Origin: Thauera sp. 2A1
Lineage (GTDB): Bacteria > Pseudomonadota > Gammaproteobacteria > Burkholderiales > Rhodocyclaceae
Direction of reading: 5' to 3'
Length of the DNA stretch: 64,000 bases
NCBI RefSeq assembly: GCF_009469595.2
Contig: NZ_SSXV01000029.1
Location: forward strand, 1-64,000
Shown here piece by piece: positions 27,475-36,300 of the stretch; the stretch's first letter is position 1, and every line of letters begins with the position of its first letter. Below the pieces are notes generated by a model. It worked only from the letters and a program-made list of their open reading frames with translations. It had not been told where the DNA came from and made no database searches. Made by a program: the position numbers and the translations under genes.

Positions 27475-30081
27475 ATGCAAAACCCTGTTCGGGCTCCCCG
27501 CTTGCGGCGAGCCCTGTTCGCCATGGCCACCATCACCGCCATGGGCGGCCTGGGGGTCCCGCCGTCCGCGATCGCCGAATCCGCAAACGCTGCTGCTCAT
27601 CTCGCCGCAAGCGGGAAGGTTGCCAGAGCAGGCACGGTGACGGTACGCCGTGATTCCTGGGGCGTGCCGCACGTCTATGCGAATACCGTCTTCGGCCTGT
27701 TCTATGGCTACGGCCATTCGGTGGCACAGGACCGCCTGTTTCAGATGGAGATGGCGCGCCGCAGCACGCAGGGCACGGTGGCCGAGGTGCTGGGCGACAA
27801 GTTTCTCGCCTTCGACAAGGCCACCCGCGCCAATTTCTGGCCGGCTTCGATCCATGCGCAGATCGCGGCCCTGCCGAAGGCGGATCGCGACATCCTCGAA
27901 GGCTACGCCGCTGGGATGAACGCCTGGCTCGACAGGGTCAAGGCCGATCCAGATCGCCTGATGCCGAAGCAGTTCCGCGATTTCGGCTTCGAGCCCGCGC
28001 CGTGGACGGCCTACGACGTCGCGATGGTGTTCGTCGGCACGATGGCCAACCGCTTCTCCGACTTCAACACCGAGCTCGACAATCTCGCGCTGCGCACCGC
28101 TCTGATCGACAAGCACGGCGAGGCGAAGGGGAAGCAGATTTTCGACCAGTTGAAGTGGATCGTGGACCCCGAGACGCCGACCACGATCGCGCCGGAGGAA
28201 GGCGAATACGCGGTGAAGCTGGCGCGTCAGGCCAGCGATGCGTCCCTCGCCTATGCGCTGCCGCGCTACGACGACGTGCCGCCCACCCTGGCCCGCCTGG
28301 CGAAGACGCCTGACGGCGCGCTGGCCGGCGGCACGCCGGAAGCGCAGCGCGAGCTGCTGCTGGCCGAACTGCGTACGCTGGGCATGACCGGCCAGGCCGG
28401 CTTCCCGGCGGCGAGCAACATGTGGATCATCGGCCGCAAGCTTGCGCGCGGCGCCAACTCCATCCTGCTCAACGGCCCGCAGTTCGGCTGGTTCGCTCCG
28501 GCCTACACCTACGGCATCGGCCTGCACGGCGCTGGTTTCGATCTGGTGGGCAACACGCCGTTCGCCTATCCAAGCGTGCTGTTCGGCACCAACGGGCGCA
28601 TCAGTTGGGGCTCCACCGCCGGTTTCGGCGATGGCGTCGACATCTTCGTCGAGAAGCTCGATCCGGCCGACCCGATGCGCTACCAGCACAAGGGCGAGTG
28701 GCGCACGATGGAGAAGCGCACCGAGACCATCGCGGTGAAGGGCGCTGCGCCGGTCACGCTGGACGTGTTCCGCACGGTGCATGGCGTGGTGGTCAAGAGC
28801 GATGCGGCGCAGGGCGTCGCCTACTCCAAGCAGCGCACCTGGGACGGGCTGGAACTGCAGTCGCTGATCGCCTGGACGCGCAAGGGCCAGTCGCAGAACT
28901 GGGCGCAGTGGCTGAAGCAGGCCGAACGTCACGCGCTGACGATCAACTGGTACTACGCCGATGCCAACGGCAACATCGGCTATGCGCATACCGGGAAATA
29001 TCCGAAACGCAAGCCTGGCCACGATCTGCGCCTGCCGGTGCCGGGCACCGGCGAGATGGACTGGGACGGCCTGCTTTCCTTCGACACCAACCCCAAGATC
29101 TACAACCCGCGCCAGGGCTACATCGCCAACTGGAACAACCCGCCGATCAAGGGCTATCCCAACCCGGACATGATCTGGCTGTCGTGGGGCGCCGCCGATC
29201 GCCTCAACGAGCTCGAGCAGCGCCTGCGCGCGAAGGGGCCGATGGACGCCGAGGGCATGTGGAGCCTGCTCAAGCCCACCAGCCTGGCCGACGTCAATGC
29301 GCGCTACTTCCTGCCGGTGCTGCGTGATGCGGTGGCGCCGCTGCCTGAGGGCGATGCGCGCAAAGCGCTGGTCGCCGCGCTGCAGCAGTGGGACGGCATG
29401 AATACCGACAACAACCGCGACGGCGTCTACGACCATCCTGCGCCGGCCATCCTCGACGCCTGGCTGAGCGCGATGCTGAAGGCGACGTTCGCCGACGAGG
29501 TGCCGGCGGACTTCATGCGCTATTTCGGCGCCACCGGCTATCCGACGCCCGACCGTCCGCCGGCAGGCTCGATCAACATCCAGGTCGGCACCAAGCTGCT
29601 TTACCAGGTGTTGCGTGGCAAGTCGGCCAGCGTGCCGCAGCAGTACGACTTCCTGAACGGTCGCGATGCGCTCGAGGTGGTGCGCGAGGCGCTGGGCCAG
29701 GCGGCGGACAAGCTGGCGGCTGAGTACGGCGGGAAAGTGCCGGCGAACTGGAAGGTGCCGGTCGCGCGGCTGCGCTACTTCACCAACAACTTCATGGGCA
29801 TCCCGCAGGCGCTCGAGGTCGAGGGGGCGCAGACGCACGTGGTGATGAACCGCGGCACCGAGAACAACATGGTGGCGCTGGGCGGTGGCGCGGTGCGGGC
29901 CTGGGATGTGCTCGGGCCGGGTCAGAGCGGCTTCATCGACGCGCAGGGAATGCGCTCGCAGCACTACGCCGATCAGCTCGAGCTGTTCGACACCTTCGGC
30001 CGCAAGGCCCTGCCATGGTCGGCTGAGGAGGTCAGGCGCGACACCCGCTCGGTCGAGCAGCTCTCGCTGCCGGCGCGCTGA
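27475..30081 (+). CDS. Penicillin acylase family protein (Ntn hydrolase precursor)
   Basis: 868 residues with a signal sequence (~1-40) and export to the periplasm. The alpha chain begins with VRRDSWGVPHVYAN and YGYGHSVAQDRLFQMEM. Self-cleavage is expected before Ser314 in AASNMWIIGRK, which becomes the N-terminal nucleophile of the beta chain. The beta chain has the paired Asn/Arg region and the NWNNPP and GPGQSGF motifs. Relatives cleave penicillins, cephalosporins or acyl-homoserine lactones; which one this prefers is not visible. GAGGAGAC precedes ATG 27475. Confidence 0.9.
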   Translation: MQNPVRAPRLRRALFAMATITAMGGLGVPPSAIAESANAAAHLAASGKVARAGTVTVRRDSWGVPHVYANTVFGLFYGYGHSVAQDRLFQMEMARRSTQGTVAEVLGDKFLAFDKATRANFWPASIHAQIAALPKADRDILEGYAAGMNAWLDRVKADPDRLMPKQFRDFGFEPAPWTAYDVAMVFVGTMANRFSDFNTELDNLALRTALIDKHGEAKGKQIFDQLKWIVDPETPTTIAPEEGEYAVKLARQASDASLAYALPRYDDVPPTLARLAKTPDGALAGGTPEAQRELLLAELRTLGMTGQAGFPAASNMWIIGRKLARGANSILLNGPQFGWFAPAYTYGIGLHGAGFDLVGNTPFAYPSVLFGTNGRISWGSTAGFGDGVDIFVEKLDPADPMRYQHKGEWRTMEKRTETIAVKGAAPVTLDVFRTVHGVVVKSDAAQGVAYSKQRTWDGLELQSLIAWTRKGQSQNWAQWLKQAERHALTINWYYADANGNIGYAHTGKYPKRKPGHDLRLPVPGTGEMDWDGLLSFDTNPKIYNPRQGYIANWNNPPIKGYPNPDMIWLSWGAADRLNELEQRLRAKGPMDAEGMWSLLKPTSLADVNARYFLPVLRDAVAPLPEGDARKALVAALQQWDGMNTDNNRDGVYDHPAPAILDAWLSAMLKATFADEVPADFMRYFGATGYPTPDRPPAGSINIQVGTKLLYQVLRGKSASVPQQYDFLNGRDALEVVREALGQAADKLAAEYGGKVPANWKVPVARLRYFTNNFMGIPQALEVEGAQTHVVMNRGTENNMVALGGGAVRAWDVLGPGQSGFIDAQGMRSQHYADQLELFDTFGRKALPWSAEEVRRDTRSVEQLSLPAR

Positions 30082-30107
30082 GCCGTCTGCGGCGCAGGAG
30101 GATGCAG

Positions 30108-30136
30108 GCCGGGCGGAGTCGTTGGGTCTGCCCGGC
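30108..30136 (+). terminator. Possible weak terminator hairpin after the acylase gene
   Basis: GCCGGGC at 30108-30114 pairs with GCCCGGC at 30130-30136 across a 15-base loop. No T-run follows, so this is a hairpin of uncertain function. Confidence 0.25.
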
Positions 30137-30216
30137 TTGCGATGCGCGCATTTGCCGAAAAGCGGCGTGCATTTGCTACGATCAGGAACTTACTTTTTCT
30201 ACCAGCGGAGTTGCCT

Positions 30217-31347
30217 GTGCCAGCCTTGCTACCCAATGTCGATCCCGACGGGCTGCTCGAATATTCGGTGGTGTACACCGATCGCGCGCTCAATCACATG
30301 TCGCGGCGCTTCCAGGGCGTGATGAAGGACATCTCCGCGATCCTGAAGCAGGTCTACAACGCCAGGTCGGCGATCATCGTCCCCGGTAGCGGCACCTTCG
30401 GCATGGAGGCCGTCGCGCGGCAGTTCGCGACCGACCGCAAGTGCCTGGTCATCCGCAACGGCTGGTTCAGTTTCCGCTGGTCGCAGATCTTCGACATGGG
30501 CCGTATCCCGTCGGAGCAGATCGTGCTGAAGGCCCGCCAGGTCGAGTCCGGCCCCAAGGCGCCGTTCGCGCCGGCGCCGATCGACGAAGTCGTGGCGACG
30601 ATCCGCGCTAAGCGACCCGACATGGTGTTTGCGCCGCACGTCGAGACGGCCTCCGGCATGATGCTGCCCGATGACTACCTGCGCGCGGTGGCGGCCGCGG
30701 TGCGTGAAGTGGGCGGCCTGTTCGTGCTCGACTGCATTGCTTCGGGCACGATGTGGGTGGACATGGCCGACGTCGGCATCGACGTCCTCATCAGCGCGCC
30801 GCAGAAGGGCTGGAGCGGCTCGCCCTGCTGCGCCTTCGTCATGCTGGGCGAGCGCGCGCGAGCCCGCATCGACGAGACCTCCAGCACCAGCTTCGCCTGC
30901 GACCTGCGCAAGTGGCTGCAGATCATGGAAACCTATGAAAGCGGCGGACACGCCTACCACGCGACCATGCCGACCGACGCGCTGGCGAGCGTGCGCGACG
31001 TCATGAAGGAAACGCAGGCCTACGGTTTCGACAAGGTGCGTGACGAACAGCGCGAGCTTGGCCGGCGGGTGCGCGCCACGCTGGAGCGCAAGGGCTTCCC
31101 CAGCGTGGCAGCGCCGGGCTTCCAGGCACCGAGCGTGGTCGTCAGCTACACGGACGATGCGGAGATCCAGAACGGCAGCAAGTTCGCCGCCCTTGGCATG
31201 CAGGTCGCCGCCGGCGTGCCGCTGCAGTGCGACGAGCGCGCCGACTACCGCAGCTTCCGCATCGGCCTGTTCGGGCTCGACAAGCTGCATGAAGTCGAAC
31301 GCAGCGTTGCGGCCCTGGAGCAGGCGATCGAGCGCCTGCCCGGCTGA
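30217..31347 (+). CDS. Class V PLP-dependent aminotransferase (serine/alanine-glyoxylate type)
   Basis: 376 residues from GTG 30217, which has GGAG 6 bases upstream; the earlier in-frame ATG at 30142 adds a non-conserved leader. The PLP lysine is in SAPQKGWSGSP; GSGTFGMEAVARQF and DCIASGTMWVDM match the fold. Members convert serine, alanine or aspartate with pyruvate or glyoxylate. Followed after 138 bases by purT on the same strand. The exact substrate is not visible. Confidence 0.85.
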   Translation: MPALLPNVDPDGLLEYSVVYTDRALNHMSRRFQGVMKDISAILKQVYNARSAIIVPGSGTFGMEAVARQFATDRKCLVIRNGWFSFRWSQIFDMGRIPSEQIVLKARQVESGPKAPFAPAPIDEVVATIRAKRPDMVFAPHVETASGMMLPDDYLRAVAAAVREVGGLFVLDCIASGTMWVDMADVGIDVLISAPQKGWSGSPCCAFVMLGERARARIDETSSTSFACDLRKWLQIMETYESGGHAYHATMPTDALASVRDVMKETQAYGFDKVRDEQRELGRRVRATLERKGFPSVAAPGFQAPSVVVSYTDDAEIQNGSKFAALGMQVAAGVPLQCDERADYRSFRIGLFGLDKLHEVERSVAALEQAIERLPG

Positions 31348-31485
31348 CGTCGCCGGACATCGGCCAAGCTCGAAAATCGCTCGCGGCCGGACCGGATCCG
31401 GCTGCGGCTGCGGCGACAAGACCTGGCTTGGGGCGCGCCAGCGCGGCAGCCCAGCAACGGACATTCACTGAAGGAATTCCCTCCC

Positions 31486-32685
31486 ATGAGATTCGGCACC
31501 CCTCTGTCTCCCAGCGCGCTCAAGGTCATGCTGCTCGGCGCCGGCGAGCTCGGCAAGGAAGTGATCATCGCGCTGCAGCGGCTGGGCGTGGAGGTCATCG
31601 CCGTGGATCGCTACGCGGATGCGCCCGGCCACCAGGTCGCGCATCGTGCGCACGTCATCTCGATGACCGATGGTGCAGCGCTTCGCAGCCTGATCGAGCA
31701 GGAGCGGCCGCACCTGATCGTGCCGGAGATCGAGGCGATCGCCACCGACATGCTGGCGGAAGTCGAGGCCGAGGGCCTGGCCGAAGTGATTCCCACCGCG
31801 CGCGCCGCGCGCCTGACGATGAACCGCGAAGGTATCCGCCGCCTCGCCGCGGAGGAGCTCGGCCTGCCGACTTCACCCTATCGCTTCGCCGATTCGCTCG
31901 AGGCGCTGCAGGCGGCCATCGACGAGGTGATCGGCTATCCGTGCATCGTGAAGCCGGTGATGTCGTCGTCCGGGAAGGGGCAATCGACGCTGCGCGGCCC
32001 GGAGGATGTCGGCAAGGCATGGGAATACGCCGCGGCGGGCGGGCGGGTGAACCAGGGCAGGGTGATCGTCGAGGGCTTTGTTGACTTCGACTACGAGATC
32101 ACGCTGCTGACGGTGCGCGCGCGCGATGAGCGGGGCGAGGTCCAGACTTACTTCTGCGAGCCCATCGGCCATGTGCAGGTGGCCGGAGATTATGTCGAAT
32201 CGTGGCAGCCGCAGCCGATGAGCCCCGCCGCGCTGGCGGAGTCCAGGCGCATCGCTGCTGCGGTCACCGGCAACCTCGGCGGGCGTGGCATTTTTGGCGT
32301 CGAGCTCTTCATCAAGGGCGACAAGGTGTGGTTCTCGGAAGTCAGCCCGCGCCCGCACGACACTGGCCTGGTGACGCTGTGTTCGCAGCGCTTCTCCGAG
32401 TTCGAGCTGCATGCGCGCGCCATCCTCGGCCTGCCGGTGGATACGACGCTGCGCGAGCCGGGCGCCTCGGCGGTGATCTATGGCGGCATGGAAGCGGCGG
32501 GGATCGCCTTCGACGGCGTGGCCCAGGCGCTGGCGGTGCCGCGCAGCGACCTGCGCCTGTTCGGCAAGCCGGAATCCTTCGTCAAGCGTCGCATGGGGGT
32601 TGCCGTTGCGAATGGTGCCTCGATCGACGAGGCGCGCGAGCGCGCGAAGCTGGCCGCGAGTCGGGTGAAGCCAGTCGCCGGCTGA
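31486..32685 (+). CDS. purT: Formate-dependent GAR transformylase
   Basis: 399 residues, normal length. ATP-grasp enzyme: N-terminal [20 protein letters not shown] and [18 protein letters not shown], central [14 protein letters not shown] phosphate-binding loop, C-terminal [17 protein letters not shown]. It uses formate and ATP to formylate glycinamide ribonucleotide in purine synthesis, independent of formyl-THF. Confidence 0.97.
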   Translation: MRFGTPLSPSALKVMLLGAGELGKEVIIALQRLGVEVIAVDRYADAPGHQVAHRAHVISMTDGAALRSLIEQERPHLIVPEIEAIATDMLAEVEAEGLAEVIPTARAARLTMNREGIRRLAAEELGLPTSPYRFADSLEALQAAIDEVIGYPCIVKPVMSSSGKGQSTLRGPEDVGKAWEYAAAGGRVNQGRVIVEGFVDFDYEITLLTVRARDERGEVQTYFCEPIGHVQVAGDYVESWQPQPMSPAALAESRRIAAAVTGNLGGRGIFGVELFIKGDKVWFSEVSPRPHDTGLVTLCSQRFSEFELHARAILGLPVDTTLREPGASAVIYGGMEAAGIAFDGVAQALAVPRSDLRLFGKPESFVKRRMGVAVANGASIDEARERAKLAASRVKPVAG

Positions 32686-32869
32686 GCCTCGTCGGCGATC
32701 GCTCACCGATGAGTTCAAGATCGCGGGCGCGGGCGCCGCATCCTCGGTCGCTGCGCGGTTCGCCCGGTGCGCGACGCGGTGGTCGAACCGGCCTCCCAGC
32801 CTTGTCCCCTGCAAAAACCTTGTTGTATCGTCCGGCGCCCAGCCGCAGACCAGTCGCGAGATTTCCGCC

Positions 32870-34129
32870 ATGACTCATACCGCCCCCGAACTCTTTGCGA
32901 CCGTGATCTTCGCGATCGCTGTGCTGCACACCTTCTCGACCAAGATCTTTGCCCGTCTTGCGCATCTCCAGCCGGCGCACGCCGGACTCTGGCACCTGCT
33001 GGCAGAGGTCGAAGTCGTCTTCGGCTTCTGGGCATTTGTCCTGATTCTGGGGCTGTTCGTGCTTTCGGGCGAGCAGGCCGCAGTGGGCTACCTCGACGGG
33101 CGCAATTTCACCGAACCGATGTTCGTGTTCGTCATCATGGTGATCGCTGCCAGTCGTCCCATTCTCAACGCAGTGGTCGGGGTGGTGCGATTGTTTGCGG
33201 CCGCGATTCCGATCCCGCGCGCCGTGGCGATGTATTTCCTGATCCTCGCAGTTGTGCCTCTGCTCGGCTCCTTCATCACCGAGCCGGCGGCAATGACCCT
33301 GGCCGCGCTGATGTTGCGCGAGAATTTTTTCCAGTATCAGCTTTCGAACCGCCTGAAGTACGGCACGCTGGGTCTGCTGTTCGTGAATGTGTCGATCGGC
33401 GGCACGCTCACCCATTTCGCTGCGCCGCCGGTGCTGATGGTGGCTGGCAAGTGGGGCTGGGACACTCTTTACATGTTCTCCCACTTCGGTTGGAAGGCCG
33501 CGGCGGCAGTGACCTTCAATGCGTTCGTCCTGACCTGGTTCTTCCGCAAGGAACTCGCCCAAAGGGGGCACGTTCATGGTGAATCCGGATCGTCGAAGGT
33601 GCCACCGGTCGTAACGGGCATCCACCTCCTCTTCCTGGTGGCGGTCGTCGCATTTGCGCACCACCCTGCCGTGTTCATGGGCCTGTTCCTGTTCTTCATC
33701 GGCTACACCGAAGCCTACAAGAAGCACCAGGATCGCCTGATCCTGCGCGAGGGGCTCATGGTGGCCTTCTTCCTCGCCGGGCTCGTCGTGCTGGGCGGAT
33801 TGCAGCAGTGGTGGTTGCAGCAGACGCTGGTGGGCGTCGAACCGACGCTGCTCTACTTCCTGGCGACGGCACTCACGGCCGTGACCGACAATGCTGCGCT
33901 GACGTATCTCGCGTCGCTGGTCGAGGGCGTCACCCTCGACTTCAAGTACGCAATCGTGGCCGGAGCGGTCACGGGCGGTGGTCTGACGATCATCGCGAAC
34001 GCCCCGAACCCGGCAGGCGTTGCGATTCTCAAGTCGAGCTTCACGGACGAAGCGATCAGTCCGCTCGGCCTTTTCCTCGCGGCCCTGCCACCGACCTGCG
34101 TTGCGATTTTCGCTTTCCAGGCCTTGTAG
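32870..34129 (+). CDS. Putative Na+/H+ antiporter family membrane protein
   Basis: 419 residues with about ten membrane helices. The arrangement (LLGSFITEPAAMTLAALMLRENFF in the first half, ALTAVTDNAALTYLASL and GGGLTIIANAPNPAGVAIL in the second) is typical of the Na_H_antiport_3 family of the ion transporter superfamily. TEPAAMT and NAPNPAG are the paired re-entrant motifs. Ion specificity is not established. Its transcript ends at the strong hairpin downstream. Confidence 0.82.
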   Translation: MTHTAPELFATVIFAIAVLHTFSTKIFARLAHLQPAHAGLWHLLAEVEVVFGFWAFVLILGLFVLSGEQAAVGYLDGRNFTEPMFVFVIMVIAASRPILNAVVGVVRLFAAAIPIPRAVAMYFLILAVVPLLGSFITEPAAMTLAALMLRENFFQYQLSNRLKYGTLGLLFVNVSIGGTLTHFAAPPVLMVAGKWGWDTLYMFSHFGWKAAAAVTFNAFVLTWFFRKELAQRGHVHGESGSSKVPPVVTGIHLLFLVAVVAFAHHPAVFMGLFLFFIGYTEAYKKHQDRLILREGLMVAFFLAGLVVLGGLQQWWLQQTLVGVEPTLLYFLATALTAVTDNAALTYLASLVEGVTLDFKYAIVAGAVTGGGLTIIANAPNPAGVAILKSSFTDEAISPLGLFLAALPPTCVAIFAFQAL

Positions 34130-34155
34130 CGACTGCTCCGGTTTTGCATCGGGAT

Positions 34156-34196
34156 CGCCGGGCCGGCCGCATTGCGGTCGGCCCGGCGTCCTTTTG
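34156..34196 (+). terminator. Rho-independent terminator after the antiporter gene
   Basis: CGCCGGGCC (34156-34164) pairs with GGCCCGGCG (34180-34188), followed by TCCTTTT. It separates the housekeeping genes from the injection-system cluster. Confidence 0.85.
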
Positions 34197-34506
34197 TGCG
34201 TCCATTGGGGTCGCACCGTGCCGCGAGGTGGAGTGGGCGCTACCGGTTGAGTGGGGAAAGTTTGACCCGCCGTGACACTGCTGGACCCTCACTCATGTTT
34301 CCGGCGAGCGGCTTCAATCCCCTGAAGGCATTCGGAGTTTGGGTCGTCAATACCGTAAATCTGGTGGGTCGGCCGTGACCCGATAATTCAGATGCCGGCT
34401 TATGCCGACCTTGCGCCATCCCGCTGCCTGCAACGCCGTCAGGTTTTTGGAAGCAGGTGGCGCGGTACTTGCTGACTGAGCACGGACCGAACTCGGAGCC
34501 AGCGCC
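34197..34506. promoter_or_regulatory. Likely promoter region of the contractile injection cluster
   Basis: 310 bases between the terminator and the first cluster gene, with no convincing gene. It is somewhat AT-richer around 34320-34395 (GTCAATACCGTAAATC, CCCGATAATTCAG), and a small inverted repeat GGGTC-GGCCGT-GACCC lies at 34365-34380. I could not identify a firm -35/-10 pair. Confidence 0.4.
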
Positions 34507-34761
34507 ATGCTCGATGGCAACCTCTCGAGGGTGACGTGGGCAATACAACGGTATTTCGCCAGTCATCCGGACGCCGCGGACAGCGCGCAGGGCATTGCGC
34601 GTTGGTGGCTGGTGGGTGAGGGCGTCGAGGCCACCGCGGATGAGGTGGAGGCAGCGCTCGGCGTGCTGGTGCAGCGCGGGGTGGTGCGGGCTCAGCGCAT
34701 GCCCGACGGGCGCCTGATCTATGCGTGGGCGGGCGTACGGGGCGCGGGCGGGACGCACTGA
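34507..34761 (+). CDS. Small helical protein opening the injection-system cluster
   Basis: 84 residues, MLDGNLSRVTWAIQRYFASH onwards, ending in a short beta-like segment (GVVRAQRMPDGRLIYAW). The order helix-helix-strand with a recurrent VEAALGVLVQRGVV resembles a winged-helix domain, so a regulatory role is possible, but no family is recognised. It sits 23 bases before the cap protein gene and so probably shares its transcript. Confidence 0.7.
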   Translation: MLDGNLSRVTWAIQRYFASHPDAADSAQGIARWWLVGEGVEATADEVEAALGVLVQRGVVRAQRMPDGRLIYAWAGVRGAGGTH

Positions 34762-34784
34762 CGAAATTCGATACGGAACAGGCG

Positions 34785-35372
34785 ATGGCGAACGTATTCG
34801 GTGTGCATTCGGTCGGCAGCTCGATCGCGACTTTCCTGCGGAACACCTATCCCGCGGAAGTCGCCGGCCAGACCATGCCCGCCTGTGAGTTCAGCCTGAT
34901 GAGCGCCGGTCAGCTCGCCGGCGACATGGAGGAGGGCAATCGCATCACGCTCTTCCTTTACCGCATCTCGGTGAATGAGCACAGTCGCCAGAGCGCCCAC
35001 CTGCGCGCGGCCGAATCCGGTGCCGGACCGCTGGGTCTGGATCTGCACTACCTGATGAGCGCGTGGGGCATGACCGCGCATGAGGAACAGGTGGCCCTGA
35101 CCTGGGCGTTGCGCCAGTTGCACCAGTTTCCAGTGCTGGACTTGTCCTCCCTGTCACCCGAGGCCGGCTGGGCGGGCGACGAGGTGATCCAGATCGTCCC
35201 GTCCGAGTTGTCCACCGAGGACCTGATGCGCATCTGGGATGCCCTGACGCCGTCGTATCGACTATCGGTTTCGTGGGTCGCGAGGCTGGTCCGGATCGAC
35301 CCGGATGTGGATGCCGCCGAGTTCCGGCCGGTGGTTGCGGCGCGCTTTGCCTTTGGCGAGGAGGCGCGATGA
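34785..35372 (+). CDS. DUF4255 protein, Afp16/Pvc16-like tail cap
   Basis: 195 residues. The core from FGVHSVGSSIATFLRNTYP to NRITLFLYRISVNEHSRQ and LGLDLHYLMSAWG is the DUF4255 (Pvc16 N) family. In Afp and PVC particles this protein forms the hexameric cap that ends tube and sheath growth and fixes the distal end. It is usually the last particle gene; here it comes first. ATG 34785 fits the family start. Ends in a four-base overlap with the next gene. Confidence 0.88.
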   Translation: MANVFGVHSVGSSIATFLRNTYPAEVAGQTMPACEFSLMSAGQLAGDMEEGNRITLFLYRISVNEHSRQSAHLRAAESGAGPLGLDLHYLMSAWGMTAHEEQVALTWALRQLHQFPVLDLSSLSPEAGWAGDEVIQIVPSELSTEDLMRIWDALTPSYRLSVSWVARLVRIDPDVDAAEFRPVVAARFAFGEEAR

Positions 35373-36223
35373 GCGTACGCGAATTGCGCGAGCTCGAGCG
35401 CCTGGAATGGCGGGTGCTCGGCGCCCTGCGCCCGGTTGACGGCGTGACCGCCATGCCCTTGCGCGCGGCGCACGGCATGCTGCGGGTGGAGGCCGAAGGC
35501 GCGCGCATCGTCCGCAACCGCAGCGGTTTGTTCGTCATTCACGAATGGGATCGGCTGCCCGCCCACGCCCTTCGTTTCGACGCGCCACCGCCAAACCCTG
35601 ATCCGGGTAGCGAGTCGCTGGAGGTTGTGGTGCGCGAACTGTCCGGCCGGTACCTTCCGCGCATTGCCCACATCGCGCTGCCGCGCGATCCGGACCCCGA
35701 TGCCGATGCGGCGGATTCGCTCTTCGTCCCCGCGGACGTGCCACTCTATCCCGCGCCGACCGCCGATCTCGGCACCAACTGGTGCGCCCTGCGCGTCACT
35801 GTGACGCGCAATTTGCCGGGCAACGCTGGCGGCAATGCCGGCAACCGGCCGCTCGGCGATGCGCTCGGCGGTGCGCTGCTGCGTGTCGTGTCTGGTGGCA
35901 GGGTCATCGCCCGCGGACTCACTGATTGGCGCGGCGAGGGGCTCGTGCCGGTGGCCGGCGTGCCGGTCACGACCTGGTCGGAAGAAGAAGGTGCGGTGGT
36001 GGTCAGCAGCATCGCCGCAACCGTCGAAGTGTATTTCGATCCCGCAGCCGGGACGCGCACGAACCCGTCAGCGGTGGCTGGGGGCCGTCCGCCGCCACGC
36101 TTGCCCTTGGTGGACCCCGATGATCTGGAACGGCGCCGCGCCACTCTGCCGTCGGCACAGCGCAACCTGAGCCTCGCAGCGCGGGGCACGCCACACCTGA
36201 ACCTGGGCCTCGACTTGCCATGA
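35369..36223 (+). CDS. Unknown protein between cap and sheath, beta-rich
   Basis: 284 residues, starting MSVRELRELERLEWRVLGAL. Residues ~15-75 look like a small beta domain with a carboxypeptidase-regulatory flavour (ALRPVDGVTAMPLRAAHGMLRV); the middle has a second one (ALLRVVSGGRVIARGLTDWRGEG). No signal peptide or catalytic motif. The ATGA overlap with the cap gene suggests coupled synthesis and a structural role at the distal end. Not otherwise recognised. Confidence 0.75.
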   Translation: MSVRELRELERLEWRVLGALRPVDGVTAMPLRAAHGMLRVEAEGARIVRNRSGLFVIHEWDRLPAHALRFDAPPPNPDPGSESLEVVVRELSGRYLPRIAHIALPRDPDPDADAADSLFVPADVPLYPAPTADLGTNWCALRVTVTRNLPGNAGGNAGNRPLGDALGGALLRVVSGGRVIARGLTDWRGEGLVPVAGVPVTTWSEEEGAVVVSSIAATVEVYFDPAAGTRTNPSAVAGGRPPPRLPLVDPDDLERRRATLPSAQRNLSLAARGTPHLNLGLDLP

Positions 36224-36300
36224 GATGGGAGTCCATGCGTCGTCGTCCATTTCCCTGGGCGTGAACACGGCCCAGCACGCTCGAAGAAAGGAGACCAGCC

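Noticed and set aside
27043-29964. 973-codon open frame on the minus strand
   Set aside because: Antisense to the penicillin acylase gene, which has an intact nucleophile motif and signal sequence.
30142-30216. Earlier ATG start for the aminotransferase
   Set aside because: The added 25 residues are not conserved-looking, and GTG 30217 has a well-placed ribosome site.
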